The position numbers and the translations under genes are program-made. From Nitrospinaceae bacterium (GTDB lineage Bacteria > Nitrospinota > Nitrospinia > Nitrospinales > Nitrospinaceae): a DNA stretch of 35,731 bases. Below are positions 14,083 to 22,568 of this stretch, piece by piece (the first letter of the stretch is position 1; the number at the start of each line of letters is the position of its first letter). The DNA lies in NCBI GenBank assembly GCA_029261535.1, contig JAJDBF010000072.1, positions 1 to 35,731 on the forward strand. Direction: 5' to 3'. Below the pieces are notes generated by a model, which had not been told where the DNA came from, made no database searches, and saw only the letters and a program-made list of their open reading frames with translations.

Positions 14083-16172
14083 GCGTCCTCAAGATGCGGC
14101 GTCTCGTAAATCGTGAGCAGATTGTAGAGCAGGATGCGGGTTTCCGTATTGAACCTGCCATGATCGGCGATGCCATAACGCCTCTGAAATTTTTGCACGG
14201 CACGCACCGTTTTGGGTCCATAGGTCGGTGCTTCGCGTCCCTTGAAGAAACCGAGCAGGCGCAGGTTTTTCTGCAACCACACCGCCTCGCGTCCGCGAAA
14301 TCCTTTTGCCATTTGCGGCAGTTCTTCAAAGTCGCGCCAGATAAGATGCGCCCGGTGATTCCACAAGGGTTCGAGTAGAGAAAACAGAATCGAAATTTTA
14401 TCCGCCGAACCCAGCATCGCTTGTTTGTTATTGAGTGACAAGAGCGCGACGTACTTGGTGCCCTTCGCGTTGGGCAAAGTCAACTCAAGCAGAACCGGTT
14501 GGTTGAAGGTGCGCAGTTTTTTGAAACTTGCGTTGAGCTCATGCAGGGAAAGACCGTAATCAAGTTGAATACTTTCGAGGTTGTCGGCGCGGAACCGGCG
14601 CAAATTTTCCGGCAAAATACCCCATCGGTCGAGCACCCAACGCGCGGCCTCCGCCTTGCTCTCCGCCAGACTCAGACTGGAAAGATAGGTGATGAGCTGA
14701 TCGGTATCGCGGATTTGCAACATGCCGTCACGGGTCACCGGCTTGAATGTTGTGGATGCGACAAGTGCTGGGTTTTCTTTAGTTGCGTCGGTGATCGTAG
14801 CACTTTCGGTGAAGGTCGCCGCTGACTGGTTTGTGGTCGCGTTGGGAACGAGGTGACCGGGGTCGGAAAGGTCAATAGGGTCGTCCTGAATGAGACGTTT
14901 GAAATCGACGATGCCGCCGCTTTTATCCGGCAGACCAAAGTCCACCCACTGGTCCATGCCGACATACAGCATGCCTGCCAACAACAGGCCGGGCAGGAAC
15001 ACTTTCCACGCGGCGGTTTTAAGGTGCGATTCTCTTTCGAGGCCACCGATGTCGTGCGAGGCTGATCGGATTATTTTTGTGGTGATGCGTTTTGAATTTT
15101 GTGTGTACGCAAGCAGGAGAGCGCGGTCGGCCATCACGTTGATCATGCGCGGAATGCCCTGCGTATAACGGTACAGCATATCCACCGCCGCTTTTTCAAA
15201 ACGGATTTTTCCCTTGCCGCCAGCAACATTTAATCGATGCTGTATGTAGCCGCGTGTTTCCTCAAGATTGAGTGGCAACAGTTCCCACTGAATGGTGATG
15301 CGTTGCTTGAGCTGGCGCAGTTCCTGACGAGCAAGCAGGGCCTCGAGTTCCGGCTGACCGATTAGCACAATCTGGATCAGCTTTTCCGTTTCGGTTTCAA
15401 GGTTTGATAACAGTCGCAATTCTTCGAGCACAGCGGGATCGAGGTTCTGCGCTTCGTCAATGATGACCACCACACGGTGACCGAGGGCGCGTTCCTTCAC
15501 CAGAAATTTTCTGAGATGCGTGATCAGTGTCCGCTTGCTTTCTGATTCAGCAGGCAGTCCCAACTCCTCGTTGATCGACTGCAATAACTCCAGTGAGTTT
15601 AAGCAAGGGTGGAAGACGTAGGCGAAATTGAAACCCTCGCGCAACTCGCGCAGAAAACTGCGGATGATGGTGGTCTTGCCGGTGCCGACTTCGCCGATGA
15701 TTTTCAGGAAGCCGTTGTTTTCCTGTAGACCAAAAACGAGATGCGCCAGCACTTCTTTGTGCTTCGCACTGAGGTACAGGTATTTGGGATCCGGTGTCAG
15801 GTCGAACGGCTTTTCTGCGAAGCCGTAAAAATCGAGGTACACACTTTGCGACTTGCGATTCTTTTGCGTGCGCGGGTTTTTCGGTAGCTCCACCAACGGA
15901 GCTTCCGATGATTTATCTTCCACACCGGCTTTTTCCGTTTCCAACCACGCGTTGTACGTCATGCGTTTTTTAGGATCGGACAAGGTATCGAACGCCTCTT
16001 TCACCTGTTCGATCTGTTCCTGCAACGAAGTGAGACTGGGCGTGGATTTTTTATTGAGGGCGGGTTTGTCGAGCATGGCGCGTTTCTTTTTAAACGCCCA
16101 TTCCACCTGCTGTTGCGATGCGTTTTTAGGAACGCCAAGCACCTGGTAATAATCGGATTGTTGGACCTTCAT
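14079..16172 (-). CDS. J-like domain fused to GspA/ExeA-type AAA ATPase with peptidoglycan-binding end
   Basis: A 697-aa protein. Residues 7-77 resemble a DnaJ J-domain (DYYQVLGVPKNASQQQVEWAF ... EQVKEAFDTLSDPKKRMTYN), but the loop that should hold HPD reads MLDKPALNK, so Hsp70 activation is unlikely. Residues 115-380 form the ExeA/GspA ATPase: FYGFAEKPFDLTPDPKYLYL, Walker A GEVGTGKTT (160-168), Walker B VVIIDEAQ (235-242), and RLNVAGGKG/GIPRMINV sensor regions. A membrane segment lies near 388-405. The periplasmic part has a C39-peptidase-like region (about 490-610, without a confident catalytic cysteine) and a PG_binding_1-type domain (about 625-690: FRGREAVWLQKNLRLLGFF ... AVQKFQRRYGI). 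The usual GspA has no J-like part. It is the first gene of a two-gene unit with the GspB-like gene. Confidence 0.85.
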   Translation of the reverse strand: MKVQQSDYYQVLGVPKNASQQQVEWAFKKKRAMLDKPALNKKSTPSLTSLQEQIEQVKEAFDTLSDPKKRMTYNAWLETEKAGVEDKSSEAPLVELPKNPRTQKNRKSQSVYLDFYGFAEKPFDLTPDPKYLYLSAKHKEVLAHLVFGLQENNGFLKIIGEVGTGKTTIIRSFLRELREGFNFAYVFHPCLNSLELLQSINEELGLPAESESKRTLITHLRKFLVKERALGHRVVVIIDEAQNLDPAVLEELRLLSNLETETEKLIQIVLIGQPELEALLARQELRQLKQRITIQWELLPLNLEETRGYIQHRLNVAGGKGKIRFEKAAVDMLYRYTQGIPRMINVMADRALLLAYTQNSKRITTKIIRSASHDIGGLERESHLKTAAWKVFLPGLLLAGMLYVGMDQWVDFGLPDKSGGIVDFKRLIQDDPIDLSDPGHLVPNATTNQSAATFTESATITDATKENPALVASTTFKPVTRDGMLQIRDTDQLITYLSSLSLAESKAEAARWVLDRWGILPENLRRFRADNLESIQLDYGLSLHELNASFKKLRTFNQPVLLELTLPNAKGTKYVALLSLNNKQAMLGSADKISILFSLLEPLWNHRAHLIWRDFEELPQMAKGFRGREAVWLQKNLRLLGFFKGREAPTYGPKTVRAVQKFQRRYGIADHGRFNTETRILLYNLLTIYETPHLEDA

Positions 16173-16538
16173 CGGTGTATCCCGTGTCTCGGGGGCCGTT
16201 GCACCCTTTAACCTGTGCGGCAGTTGGGAGGGTGATCGGGAAAAACCCCGGCGTGAATAAGAAAACTCATCAACGCCTTAAAATACAATAGTTTAATTGG
16301 GAAGTCCATTAAAATTGGGCCTAAAGGCTTATTTTTCAAATGAATATGGCCCTATGGGCTATAGGATGAAATTTGATCTAGCAATTAACTCATTAAAATT
16401 CAAGTGGTTACTAGAATTTATGATTCAGGGGAAATGGCAGAAAGGAGGGTCCTCTGTAGGAGAAACCTGGAGGTTAAAACGAATTAAATTCCAGATATAT
16501 CATTTTGAGAATCAGCAGGCGAAGAAATAAATTTCGCC
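16173..16538. other. A+T-rich gene-free stretch upstream of the GspA-like gene
   Basis: No supported gene. The part from 16270 to 16500 is clearly more A+T rich than the surroundings and must include the GspA/GspB promoter. An AGGCGAA (16517-16523) / TTCGCCT (16533-16539) hairpin touches the stop codon of the membrane-protein gene on the right but lacks a T tract. A weak open frame at 16297-16530 begins with TTG and has no ribosome site. Confidence 0.45.
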
Positions 16539-17243
16539 TCAGAACTCTCCGCAAATTTCCTGGTAGGCAATGGACAGGGCGGCGATCACGAACACGGTGG
16601 TCAGGGTGGTGACGATGTGGGCGGCAAAATTGATGAACGTAATGTATTCCAAATAAGTTTCCGGGTTGTCGAGCGTTAGCGGCAGGAAGTTCAGAAACAT
16701 TGTGAACGCAGAAATTGTGATCGGGAAAATCATGACCACGCCAAACATCACACCTTGATAACCTTTCGTTTGTTCCCAGGAATATTTGAACGAGACATCT
16801 GCATCGGTTGCGATGGCGGGAAACACCAGCGACAACCTGCCCCATAGCCAACACAATCCGACATAAGCTACCAGCATTCCGGAGATCGCAGACGGCTCGG
16901 AAACGGGGCCGGCACGGGTGAAGAGGGTGAGTGGTAGCATCATCAACATCAAGCCAAAAAAGTGCAGGATGAAAACCGTTTCGCGCCGGGTCCATTTCCA
17001 CAAGCCCCATTGAGGCACGGCCTCTGGTCCCAGCAAAACCACGCGGTGCACGGTGATGGCGAACAGGGTCTGGATTCCCGCTGAAAATACACTGAACAAA
17101 ATCCACAGGTATGAACCGGTCAATTTTATCTGCACGAAGTATAAAATGATCAGGAGCACAAACAATGTGATCAAAGCCCGCACCAGCACGGCGCGATTTT
17201 CCCAGACACTATTTGCGGCCCTGGAAATTATTTTAAATAACAA
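16539..17243 (-). CDS. Polytopic membrane protein, paralogue 2 of a tandem pair
   Basis: A 234-aa protein with an N-terminal amphipathic stretch and about six membrane segments (starting LVRALITLFVLLIILYFVQI). Two polar motifs are shared with the gene upstream of it: HRVVLLGPEAVPQWGLWKW followed by RRETVFI, and WGRLSLVFPAIATD followed by the SWEQTKGYQG loop. The arrangement of an early TM hairpin, the GP-AVP-WG loop and a GRLSLV-P helix is of the kind annotated as a conserved membrane protein of unknown function. It starts 53 bases after the stop of its paralogue. No enzyme or transporter signature is present. Duplication followed by divergence is clear from the shared motifs at the same places. 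Confidence 0.75.
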   Translation of the reverse strand: MLFKIISRAANSVWENRAVLVRALITLFVLLIILYFVQIKLTGSYLWILFSVFSAGIQTLFAITVHRVVLLGPEAVPQWGLWKWTRRETVFILHFFGLMLMMLPLTLFTRAGPVSEPSAISGMLVAYVGLCWLWGRLSLVFPAIATDADVSFKYSWEQTKGYQGVMFGVVMIFPITISAFTMFLNFLPLTLDNPETYLEYITFINFAAHIVTTLTTVFVIAALSIAYQEICGEF

Positions 17244-17296
17244 TTTCCGACCCTTTAAAAATTAACTTTCGAAGAATATTTTTTTTCGAAAATAAG

Positions 17297-18067
17297 TTAT
17301 CTCGTAGAGCGCTTTTTTGCCTCATCTTCATTCCTATGGTTTTCTTGATAAATAGCTTTAAAGACAACAGATAATGCAGAAACTTGAAACACCAAGGCAA
17401 TCATGTGGAGGGAACTAGTTAATAAATCTTTATATATCTCCAGAATAAAAGAGGCCAGAGGCGTTTCCAATTCAAATGGAAAAAAGTTTAGAAGGGTTGG
17501 AAAAACTATTGACGAGGAAAAAGTGACCATTATCGTAGCGGTGCCCACCAACAGTGGATAGAAACCGACAATAAAAATCATCAGTCCCTGGTAGTTTCGC
17601 GTTAGTTTCCATGAATCGTCAAAAGAAATTTTCTGGTCAATGGCTATGGATGGCAAAACAAGTGATAACCTGCCAATAAGCCAAAATGCAATTAACATGC
17701 ATACCCACCCTCCTTCGATTCTGATTGATTCAGGAAGATATTGTGCAAAATTCATAATCAATTTGAAAAGCATGATCGCTAGGGCATGGAAAATAAATAC
17801 TGTTTCCCGTGATGTCCATTTATTTAGACCCCATTTTGGAATTGCATCTGGCCCGATTAATATGATTCGATGGGTAGTTATAGCGAATACTAGCTGCAAG
17901 CCAATCCCCAAAAAATACAGGAGATAATGAATCCCTATATAGAGGTCAAACCATTGCAATGCAGAAAGAAATAAAAATAATATAAAAGGAATTGTTAGGG
18001 CTTTTGCCAAAGCTGCGCTGTTGTCCAACAAACTCTTAAAAGCATGCAAAATTATTTTTCGGACCAT
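17297..18067 (-). CDS. Polytopic membrane protein, paralogue 1 of a tandem pair
   Basis: A 256-aa protein starting at ATG 18067 with an AAGG-like site upstream. About six membrane segments are seen. It shares HRIILIGPDAIPKWGLNKW followed by SRETVFI and IGRLSLVLPSIAID followed by SWKLTRNYQG with the gene at 16539-17243, at equal positions. It adds a charged C-terminus (ENHRNEDEAKKRSTR). Its coding sequence is clearly richer in A and T than its partner's, so the two copies have different base use; either the duplication is old or one copy came from elsewhere. Function is unknown; the two may form a hetero-oligomer (inference). The next gene downstream on this strand is the paralogue, 53 bases away. 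Confidence 0.75.
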   Translation of the reverse strand: MVRKIILHAFKSLLDNSAALAKALTIPFILFLFLSALQWFDLYIGIHYLLYFLGIGLQLVFAITTHRIILIGPDAIPKWGLNKWTSRETVFIFHALAIMLFKLIMNFAQYLPESIRIEGGWVCMLIAFWLIGRLSLVLPSIAIDQKISFDDSWKLTRNYQGLMIFIVGFYPLLVGTATIMVTFSSSIVFPTLLNFFPFELETPLASFILEIYKDLLTSSLHMIALVFQVSALSVVFKAIYQENHRNEDEAKKRSTR

Positions 18068-18502
18068 ATCCGGCCTTGTGCGTTGGTTTATGAAAAACTA
18101 ATCGATTTGATTTGGGCTCATCTTGCGGAGTGGCCTTGGGGGGGTACTGTCGGTGCCTTCGCCTATATATAGTTTGGAGACTCTAAGGAGTAAGGATGCC
18201 TATGAAAGTGGCGTGGGTCAAGTGGGATGCGAAGCTAAGGTGAAAAATCAGGAGAAAAATTAAACCTCGTTGCCGCCCTTCGACAGGCTCAGGGTGACAA
18301 CGAAAAAGATAAAACCCTTGAAGGTTTTCTGTTAGCTGACCGCGAGGTCTGTTCGCCGTGCGCGGAGCACCCGCAAGGTGGTCAGCCAACGGGGAACGTT
18401 TTCAAACTCCAGTGGTATCGCCTGCGGGTTGTACGCCAGCCCCACCGCAAGGTGGTGGTATGATGGAAAATTATTCTTTCATCTGCATGAGGAGTTGACA
18501 TC
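18068..18502. repeat. Gene-free stretch with dispersed repeats
   Basis: Divergent region between the membrane-protein pair (minus) and the 203-aa gene (plus). It holds a copy of the dispersed repeat (CTTCGACAGGCTCAGGGTG around 18277-18298) and of a second unit (GTGCGCGGAGCACCCGCAAGG around 18357-18379) also seen at about 521-541. An 11-codon frame just before 18503 is not supported as a gene. The AGGAG ribosome site for the next gene is at 18488-18493. Confidence 0.6.
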
Positions 18503-19114
18503 ATGACCTCGCCGCTGGACGACCGCCTCGAAGCCCTGCTCGACAAAATCCGCGCGCTCGAATTTGAACTTCTGCAAGAGATGAAGAACAAGCAGAAGGA
18601 GTTTTTGTATGAAATCGACAAGACCCGCGTCCGATTTCAGGACGAAGTCACCAAACGCCATCGCAAGCTGATAAAAAAAGTCCGCCATTACTTAAAAGAT
18701 GCGGCGATACTGAACGTCGTCACAGCACCGGTGATCTGGTCTTGCCTGATCCCCGCCGTTATGCTGGATGCGGTGATGAGTTTCTTCCAGTTCGTCTGTT
18801 TCCCTGTGTACAATATTCCAAAAGTGAAGCGCGGAGATTATATTTTGCTCGATCGGGGATTTCTTTCCTACCTGAATATTATGGAACGGCTCAATTGTTT
18901 TTACTGTGCCTATTTTAATGGCGTGATCGGCTACGCACGCGAGATCGCCGCGCGCACCGAGCAGTACTGGTGCCCGATCAAGCACGCCCGCCGGGTGCGT
19001 GGCGTTCACAGTCGGTATAAATACTTTTTGAATTTCGGCGATGCCGAAGGCTATCGCGAACGCATCGAAACTGTCCGCCGCGATTTTTCAGATATCGATA
19101 AAGGTCCATCATAA
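18503..19114 (+). CDS. Conserved-looking membrane-associated protein with CFYC cysteine motif
   Basis: A 203-aa protein with AGGAG about 9 bases upstream of ATG 18503. Residues 8-62 are a charged coiled coil (LDDRLEALLDKIRALEFELL ...). Residues about 68-102 form a hydrophobic hairpin (LNVVTAPVIWSCLIPAVMLD, then a Phe-rich stretch). The C-terminal half has a highly patterned segment: VKRGDYILLDRGFLSYLNI, NCFYCAYFNG (Cys132, Cys135) and YWCPIKHARR (Cys157). C-x-x-C plus a later Cys-Pro and His suggests a metal or cluster site, but this is not proven. I know similar hypothetical proteins in proteobacteria without an assigned role. It stands 121 bases before the radical SAM gene on the same strand and may belong with it. 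Confidence 0.75.
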   Translation: MTSPLDDRLEALLDKIRALEFELLQEMKNKQKEFLYEIDKTRVRFQDEVTKRHRKLIKKVRHYLKDAAILNVVTAPVIWSCLIPAVMLDAVMSFFQFVCFPVYNIPKVKRGDYILLDRGFLSYLNIMERLNCFYCAYFNGVIGYAREIAARTEQYWCPIKHARRVRGVHSRYKYFLNFGDAEGYRERIETVRRDFSDIDKGPS

Positions 19115-19235
19115 GATTGTTACTATTTTAAAAATAATATTGTTGAGGGATGCCCATTGATAAACGTCCCTAAGTTTTACTGATACTCCTCTTTTTCGTT
19201 AGCATTTAGGGCGTTGAAATTGCTACTATTGGCCC

Positions 19236-21068
19236 ATGCTGAGAAACGTTGCTTTGATCAACATGCCGTTTGGTTTCCATATCTATCCGTCGATTCAATT
19301 GGGAACGGTCTCCACCCTGCTGAAGGAAAACGGACACGATGCGAAGAGCTATTACCTCAACCTGCACTTCGCGCATCAGGTTGGGATGGATGTTTACAAA
19401 CAGTTGTGCGAGGAACGTTTTCTCATCGGCGAGTGGCTGTTTTCGCACTTGTTGTTTGGTGACGCGCCAAAAAATCGTGAGTATGCCGAGCAGTATCACT
19501 TTCACCTGACCAACATCGCCCGCACTCTCGGTCGTCCTAAGAATTTTCTGCTGGAGGTCAAGGAGCAGATGGTGCCCGAGTTTCTTCATTGGGCGGTCGG
19601 TGCCATCGACTGGGGCCAGTACGACAGCGTCGGTTTCACCTCGACCTTCAACCAGAACCTCGCCAGCGTCACCCTTGCCAAACTGATTAAAGAACGGCAC
19701 CCGCAGGTTGATATTTTATTTGGCGGTTCTAATTTCGATTCTGAAATGGGACTCGAATATTTTCGCGCGTTCACCTGGATCGACTACGTGGTCTCCGGTG
19801 AGGCGGAGCATGTTCTGCCTGCCTTGATGCAGGCGTTGGAAACCAGCGGACCGATCCCGCCGGGTGTGGTGCATCGCGTGGGTGGCGACATCCGCCACGA
19901 AGAAAACCATCAAAACTTTACCGGCTTCAAGGACTACGGTCCGCCGGACTACGACGATTATTTTGAACAGGTGCGGCAGATCGATCCGCAGTCGCCATTG
20001 CTTGACAACCCCATCGTGCTGTACGAAACGGCGCGCGGTTGCTGGTGGGGCGAGAAACATCACTGTACATTTTGCGGGTTGAATGCCTCCACTATGGAGT
20101 TCCGTTCGCGCTCGATGGAGCAGGTGCATCACGACATCGCGCACCTGTCAAAGCGTTACGACACCTATCGCTTCCGGCTGGTCGACAATATTTTAGACAT
20201 CGGTTACATCGAAGGTGTCTTCGGAGAATTTGCCAAGAAAAATTATGATCTCGAATTTTTCATCGAGGTCAAAAGCAACCTCACTAAAAAGCAGATCGAA
20301 TTGTTGGCGAAGGGCGGCGTGAACGTCGTCCAACCCGGCATCGAAAGTTTCAGCTTCAACCAACTGCGCGAAATGGACAAGGGTGTCAAACCTCTGCAAA
20401 ATATTTTCTGCCTGAAGTGGGCCCTGTATTATGGGATGGACGTGACGTGGAGCATCCTCACCGGTTTCCCGATGGAAACGGATGACGATTTTCGCCAACA
20501 GACGGAACTAATCAAGTCGATCATTCATCTGCAACCTCCGATCTCTGTCGGCAACATCTGGCTGGAACGATTCAGTCCTTATTTTTCCCGACCGGAAGAA
20601 TACGGCGTGAGCATTACCGGCCCCGGCGAGGCGTACCCTTATGTGTACGATGGAGAGAAACTCGACTTGATGAAGGTCGCGTACGATTTCGAATTTGAAA
20701 CCGAGCGTAAAATAAATCCGGCGGTGGCGGAAGAGCTACAGCAGACGGTGGATTACTGGAAGGCGCGGCACCAGTCCGACAACATGCCATTTCTTTTTTA
20801 TTCAAAGTCGCTCGACTTTGTCACTGTCTACGATAACCGACCGGAGGAGGGGATCAAACACCGCTTCGAAGGCGCGTCTGCGCGAGTGATCGATTTTTGT
20901 AACGAAGGTCCGCGCACACTCGAACAAATACGAGCCAACGTGCAGGAAGGCGGGGAATCTGCAACCGACCTTGAATCCATCATGCAGGACCTTATCGACA
21001 AACGCCTGATCTATAAAGAAGGCAACCGCCACATCACACTCGCCCTGCCGCAGAACAGCAGATTGTAA
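19236..21068 (+). CDS. Radical SAM enzyme of the RiPP maturation C-methyltransferase type (B12-binding-like N-terminus)
   Basis: A 610-aa protein. Residues 1-200 match the cobalamin-binding-like N-terminal part of the family (VALINMPFGFHIYPSIQLGT, SVGFTSTFNQNLASV, LFGGSNFDSE, VSGEAEHVLPAL). The radical SAM cluster is Cys269, Cys277 and Cys280 in RGCWWGEKHHCTFCGLN, a C-x7-C-x2-C spacing that is characteristic of the RiPP maturation radical SAM protein 1 family (TIGR03975) and unlike the usual C-x3-C-x2-C. PDYDDYF (238-243), VQPGIESFS, GVKPLQNIFCLKW and ERFSPYF also match that family. The C-terminal 80 residues look like a winged helix (RTLEQIRANV ... LIDKRLIYKEG). Family enzymes methylate unactivated carbons in ribosomally made peptides. 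No precursor peptide, protease or exporter is visible here, so the substrate is unknown. The ribosome site is weak. Confidence 0.85.
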   Translation: MLRNVALINMPFGFHIYPSIQLGTVSTLLKENGHDAKSYYLNLHFAHQVGMDVYKQLCEERFLIGEWLFSHLLFGDAPKNREYAEQYHFHLTNIARTLGRPKNFLLEVKEQMVPEFLHWAVGAIDWGQYDSVGFTSTFNQNLASVTLAKLIKERHPQVDILFGGSNFDSEMGLEYFRAFTWIDYVVSGEAEHVLPALMQALETSGPIPPGVVHRVGGDIRHEENHQNFTGFKDYGPPDYDDYFEQVRQIDPQSPLLDNPIVLYETARGCWWGEKHHCTFCGLNASTMEFRSRSMEQVHHDIAHLSKRYDTYRFRLVDNILDIGYIEGVFGEFAKKNYDLEFFIEVKSNLTKKQIELLAKGGVNVVQPGIESFSFNQLREMDKGVKPLQNIFCLKWALYYGMDVTWSILTGFPMETDDDFRQQTELIKSIIHLQPPISVGNIWLERFSPYFSRPEEYGVSITGPGEAYPYVYDGEKLDLMKVAYDFEFETERKINPAVAEELQQTVDYWKARHQSDNMPFLFYSKSLDFVTVYDNRPEEGIKHRFEGASARVIDFCNEGPRTLEQIRANVQEGGESATDLESIMQDLIDKRLIYKEGNRHITLALPQNSRL

Positions 21069-21105
21069 TTTTTTATCTACTCGCAGTCCTCCCGAAAGTA
21101 TTTCC

Positions 21106-22527
21106 ATGACGTTATCCTCAGCAAAATTCACATCCATCGCACTCGCAAAAGAAATTGAATCTCCGGAAAATCCGGGAGCGATGGAAAGACGTGTTGCCCT
21201 GGTGCCAACGGATGTTGGCAGACTGACTGAAGCGGGCCTTAAAGTGTACGTTGAATTCGGAGCCGGTGAGGGTGTGGGATTCAGTGACAGCGAGTACGAA
21301 AAAAACAACGCCATCATGCAAACGGCAGAGCAAATTTATCGCAACAAGGAGTTCATCATCAAGTTCAAAGGCCCATCACTTGCATCTATTGAAGAGATGC
21401 AGGAGGGAAGCACCTTGTTTTGCATGGCGCATTTCCACTCCTATCCGGATCGGGCCAAACTGCTGGAGGATCAGCGCATCAACGTAATCGCGATGGAAGA
21501 AATTTACGAATCGCCCAAGGTCAATACGGACCGGGAAATTCTGGGACGCAAGGCCATGGTCGCGGCCCTGCAACCCTTTCTGGAAACCAATTCCGCAGGT
21601 GGCCTTGAGGTCCGGGTCATTGGCTGGAGTCCGCGCCTACGCAGTGCCATCCGCCGTTGTGGCAATCGCGACCCCGGTTCGTTGCAGGTCATTCAAACTT
21701 CATCTACCTTTGAAGAGCTGACCGCATCTGGACCCAACGCATTATATTTTTATGACAGCTCCCACTTTGAAGATCGTCACGGTATTCTGCCCAAACTGAA
21801 AAGCGAGGGCACTCACCTATTTGATCTTGCTGAGTTTGAACAGGAGAAAGGTGAGCAAGCCATTGCAGATTACCGTGCTACCCACCCGCCAGCGGAATTT
21901 GGACTGCGCCGCATCCAATGTCTGCATGAGACCGGTCGGGCCGGTGCGCGCTATGGTGTTGAGTTATTGAAAGCCAACAAACCGGACTTAGACATTGCGC
22001 ATGCCAAAGTAGTTATTCTGGGCTATGGCAACGTCGGGCAAGGGGCACTGCATGAACTTTACAGCCAAGGCATTCAAACGGTGCATGTGCTGGGTCGCAG
22101 TCATACTGTCAAAGACCGGATCGATTTTTGGCTGAAGGATGTGGATCTTGTGGTGAACGGTGCGGAACAATCGCCCCAGTTGCGCGGCAAAAACTTTTTG
22201 ATCAGTAACCAGCACCTCAAGGATATTATTCCCGATCAATCGGTGGTGATCGATCTTGTTGGCGGCAGTGCGAGCAACCGGAGCCCGGTGGAAGCCGTGA
22301 TCAATTGCAGTTTTCTGACCGAGCCTTCATTTGTGCAGGACGGTGTGACCGTATCGGCCTTGTGGGGATGGCCCATGATGGGCATGATGCAAGAGACCGC
22401 CGTTCGCTATTCCGGGCAAATTGTAGACGTGTTACTGGGCCGGGAAAAACTGATGGACGGACTGACTGCACTGAAACCCAATATCCAGCGCGCCCTCGTC
22501 TGCGGCCCGTTTAAAAAATCTTCGTAA
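21106..22527 (+). CDS. Alanine dehydrogenase / PNT-family-like NAD(P)-binding protein, enlarged
   Basis: A 473-aa protein starting 37 bases after the radical SAM stop codon. The N-terminal AlaDh/PNT substrate-binding part is clear: ENPGAMERRVALVPTDVGRL with the RVAL-P signature, EFGAGEGVGFSDSEYE, IIKFKGP and CMAHFHSYPD. The Rossmann domain has VVILGYGNVGQGALHEL (GxGxxG at 306-311). Between them is an insert of about 100 residues (about 165-265) so the protein exceeds the usual 370 aa of alanine dehydrogenase; saccharopine-dehydrogenase-like relatives are also longer. A reaction such as oxidative deamination of an amino acid, or reductive joining to an oxo acid, is plausible for the family, but the substrate cannot be read. 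The close spacing suggests one transcript with the radical SAM gene. Confidence 0.75.
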   Translation: MTLSSAKFTSIALAKEIESPENPGAMERRVALVPTDVGRLTEAGLKVYVEFGAGEGVGFSDSEYEKNNAIMQTAEQIYRNKEFIIKFKGPSLASIEEMQEGSTLFCMAHFHSYPDRAKLLEDQRINVIAMEEIYESPKVNTDREILGRKAMVAALQPFLETNSAGGLEVRVIGWSPRLRSAIRRCGNRDPGSLQVIQTSSTFEELTASGPNALYFYDSSHFEDRHGILPKLKSEGTHLFDLAEFEQEKGEQAIADYRATHPPAEFGLRRIQCLHETGRAGARYGVELLKANKPDLDIAHAKVVILGYGNVGQGALHELYSQGIQTVHVLGRSHTVKDRIDFWLKDVDLVVNGAEQSPQLRGKNFLISNQHLKDIIPDQSVVIDLVGGSASNRSPVEAVINCSFLTEPSFVQDGVTVSALWGWPMMGMMQETAVRYSGQIVDVLLGREKLMDGLTALKPNIQRALVCGPFKKSS

Positions 22528-22568
22528 TAATATTTTGGATGGACAAAAGCTCTTCATACAAGACAAAT

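Noticed and set aside
16297..16530. A 77-codon frame in the A+T-rich stretch after the GspA-like gene
   Set aside because: TTG start, no ribosome site and low-complexity text without a recognisable fold.
18440..18502. An 11-codon frame considered as a RiPP precursor for the radical SAM enzyme
   Set aside because: Too short for a leader plus core and placed on the ribosome site of the next gene.
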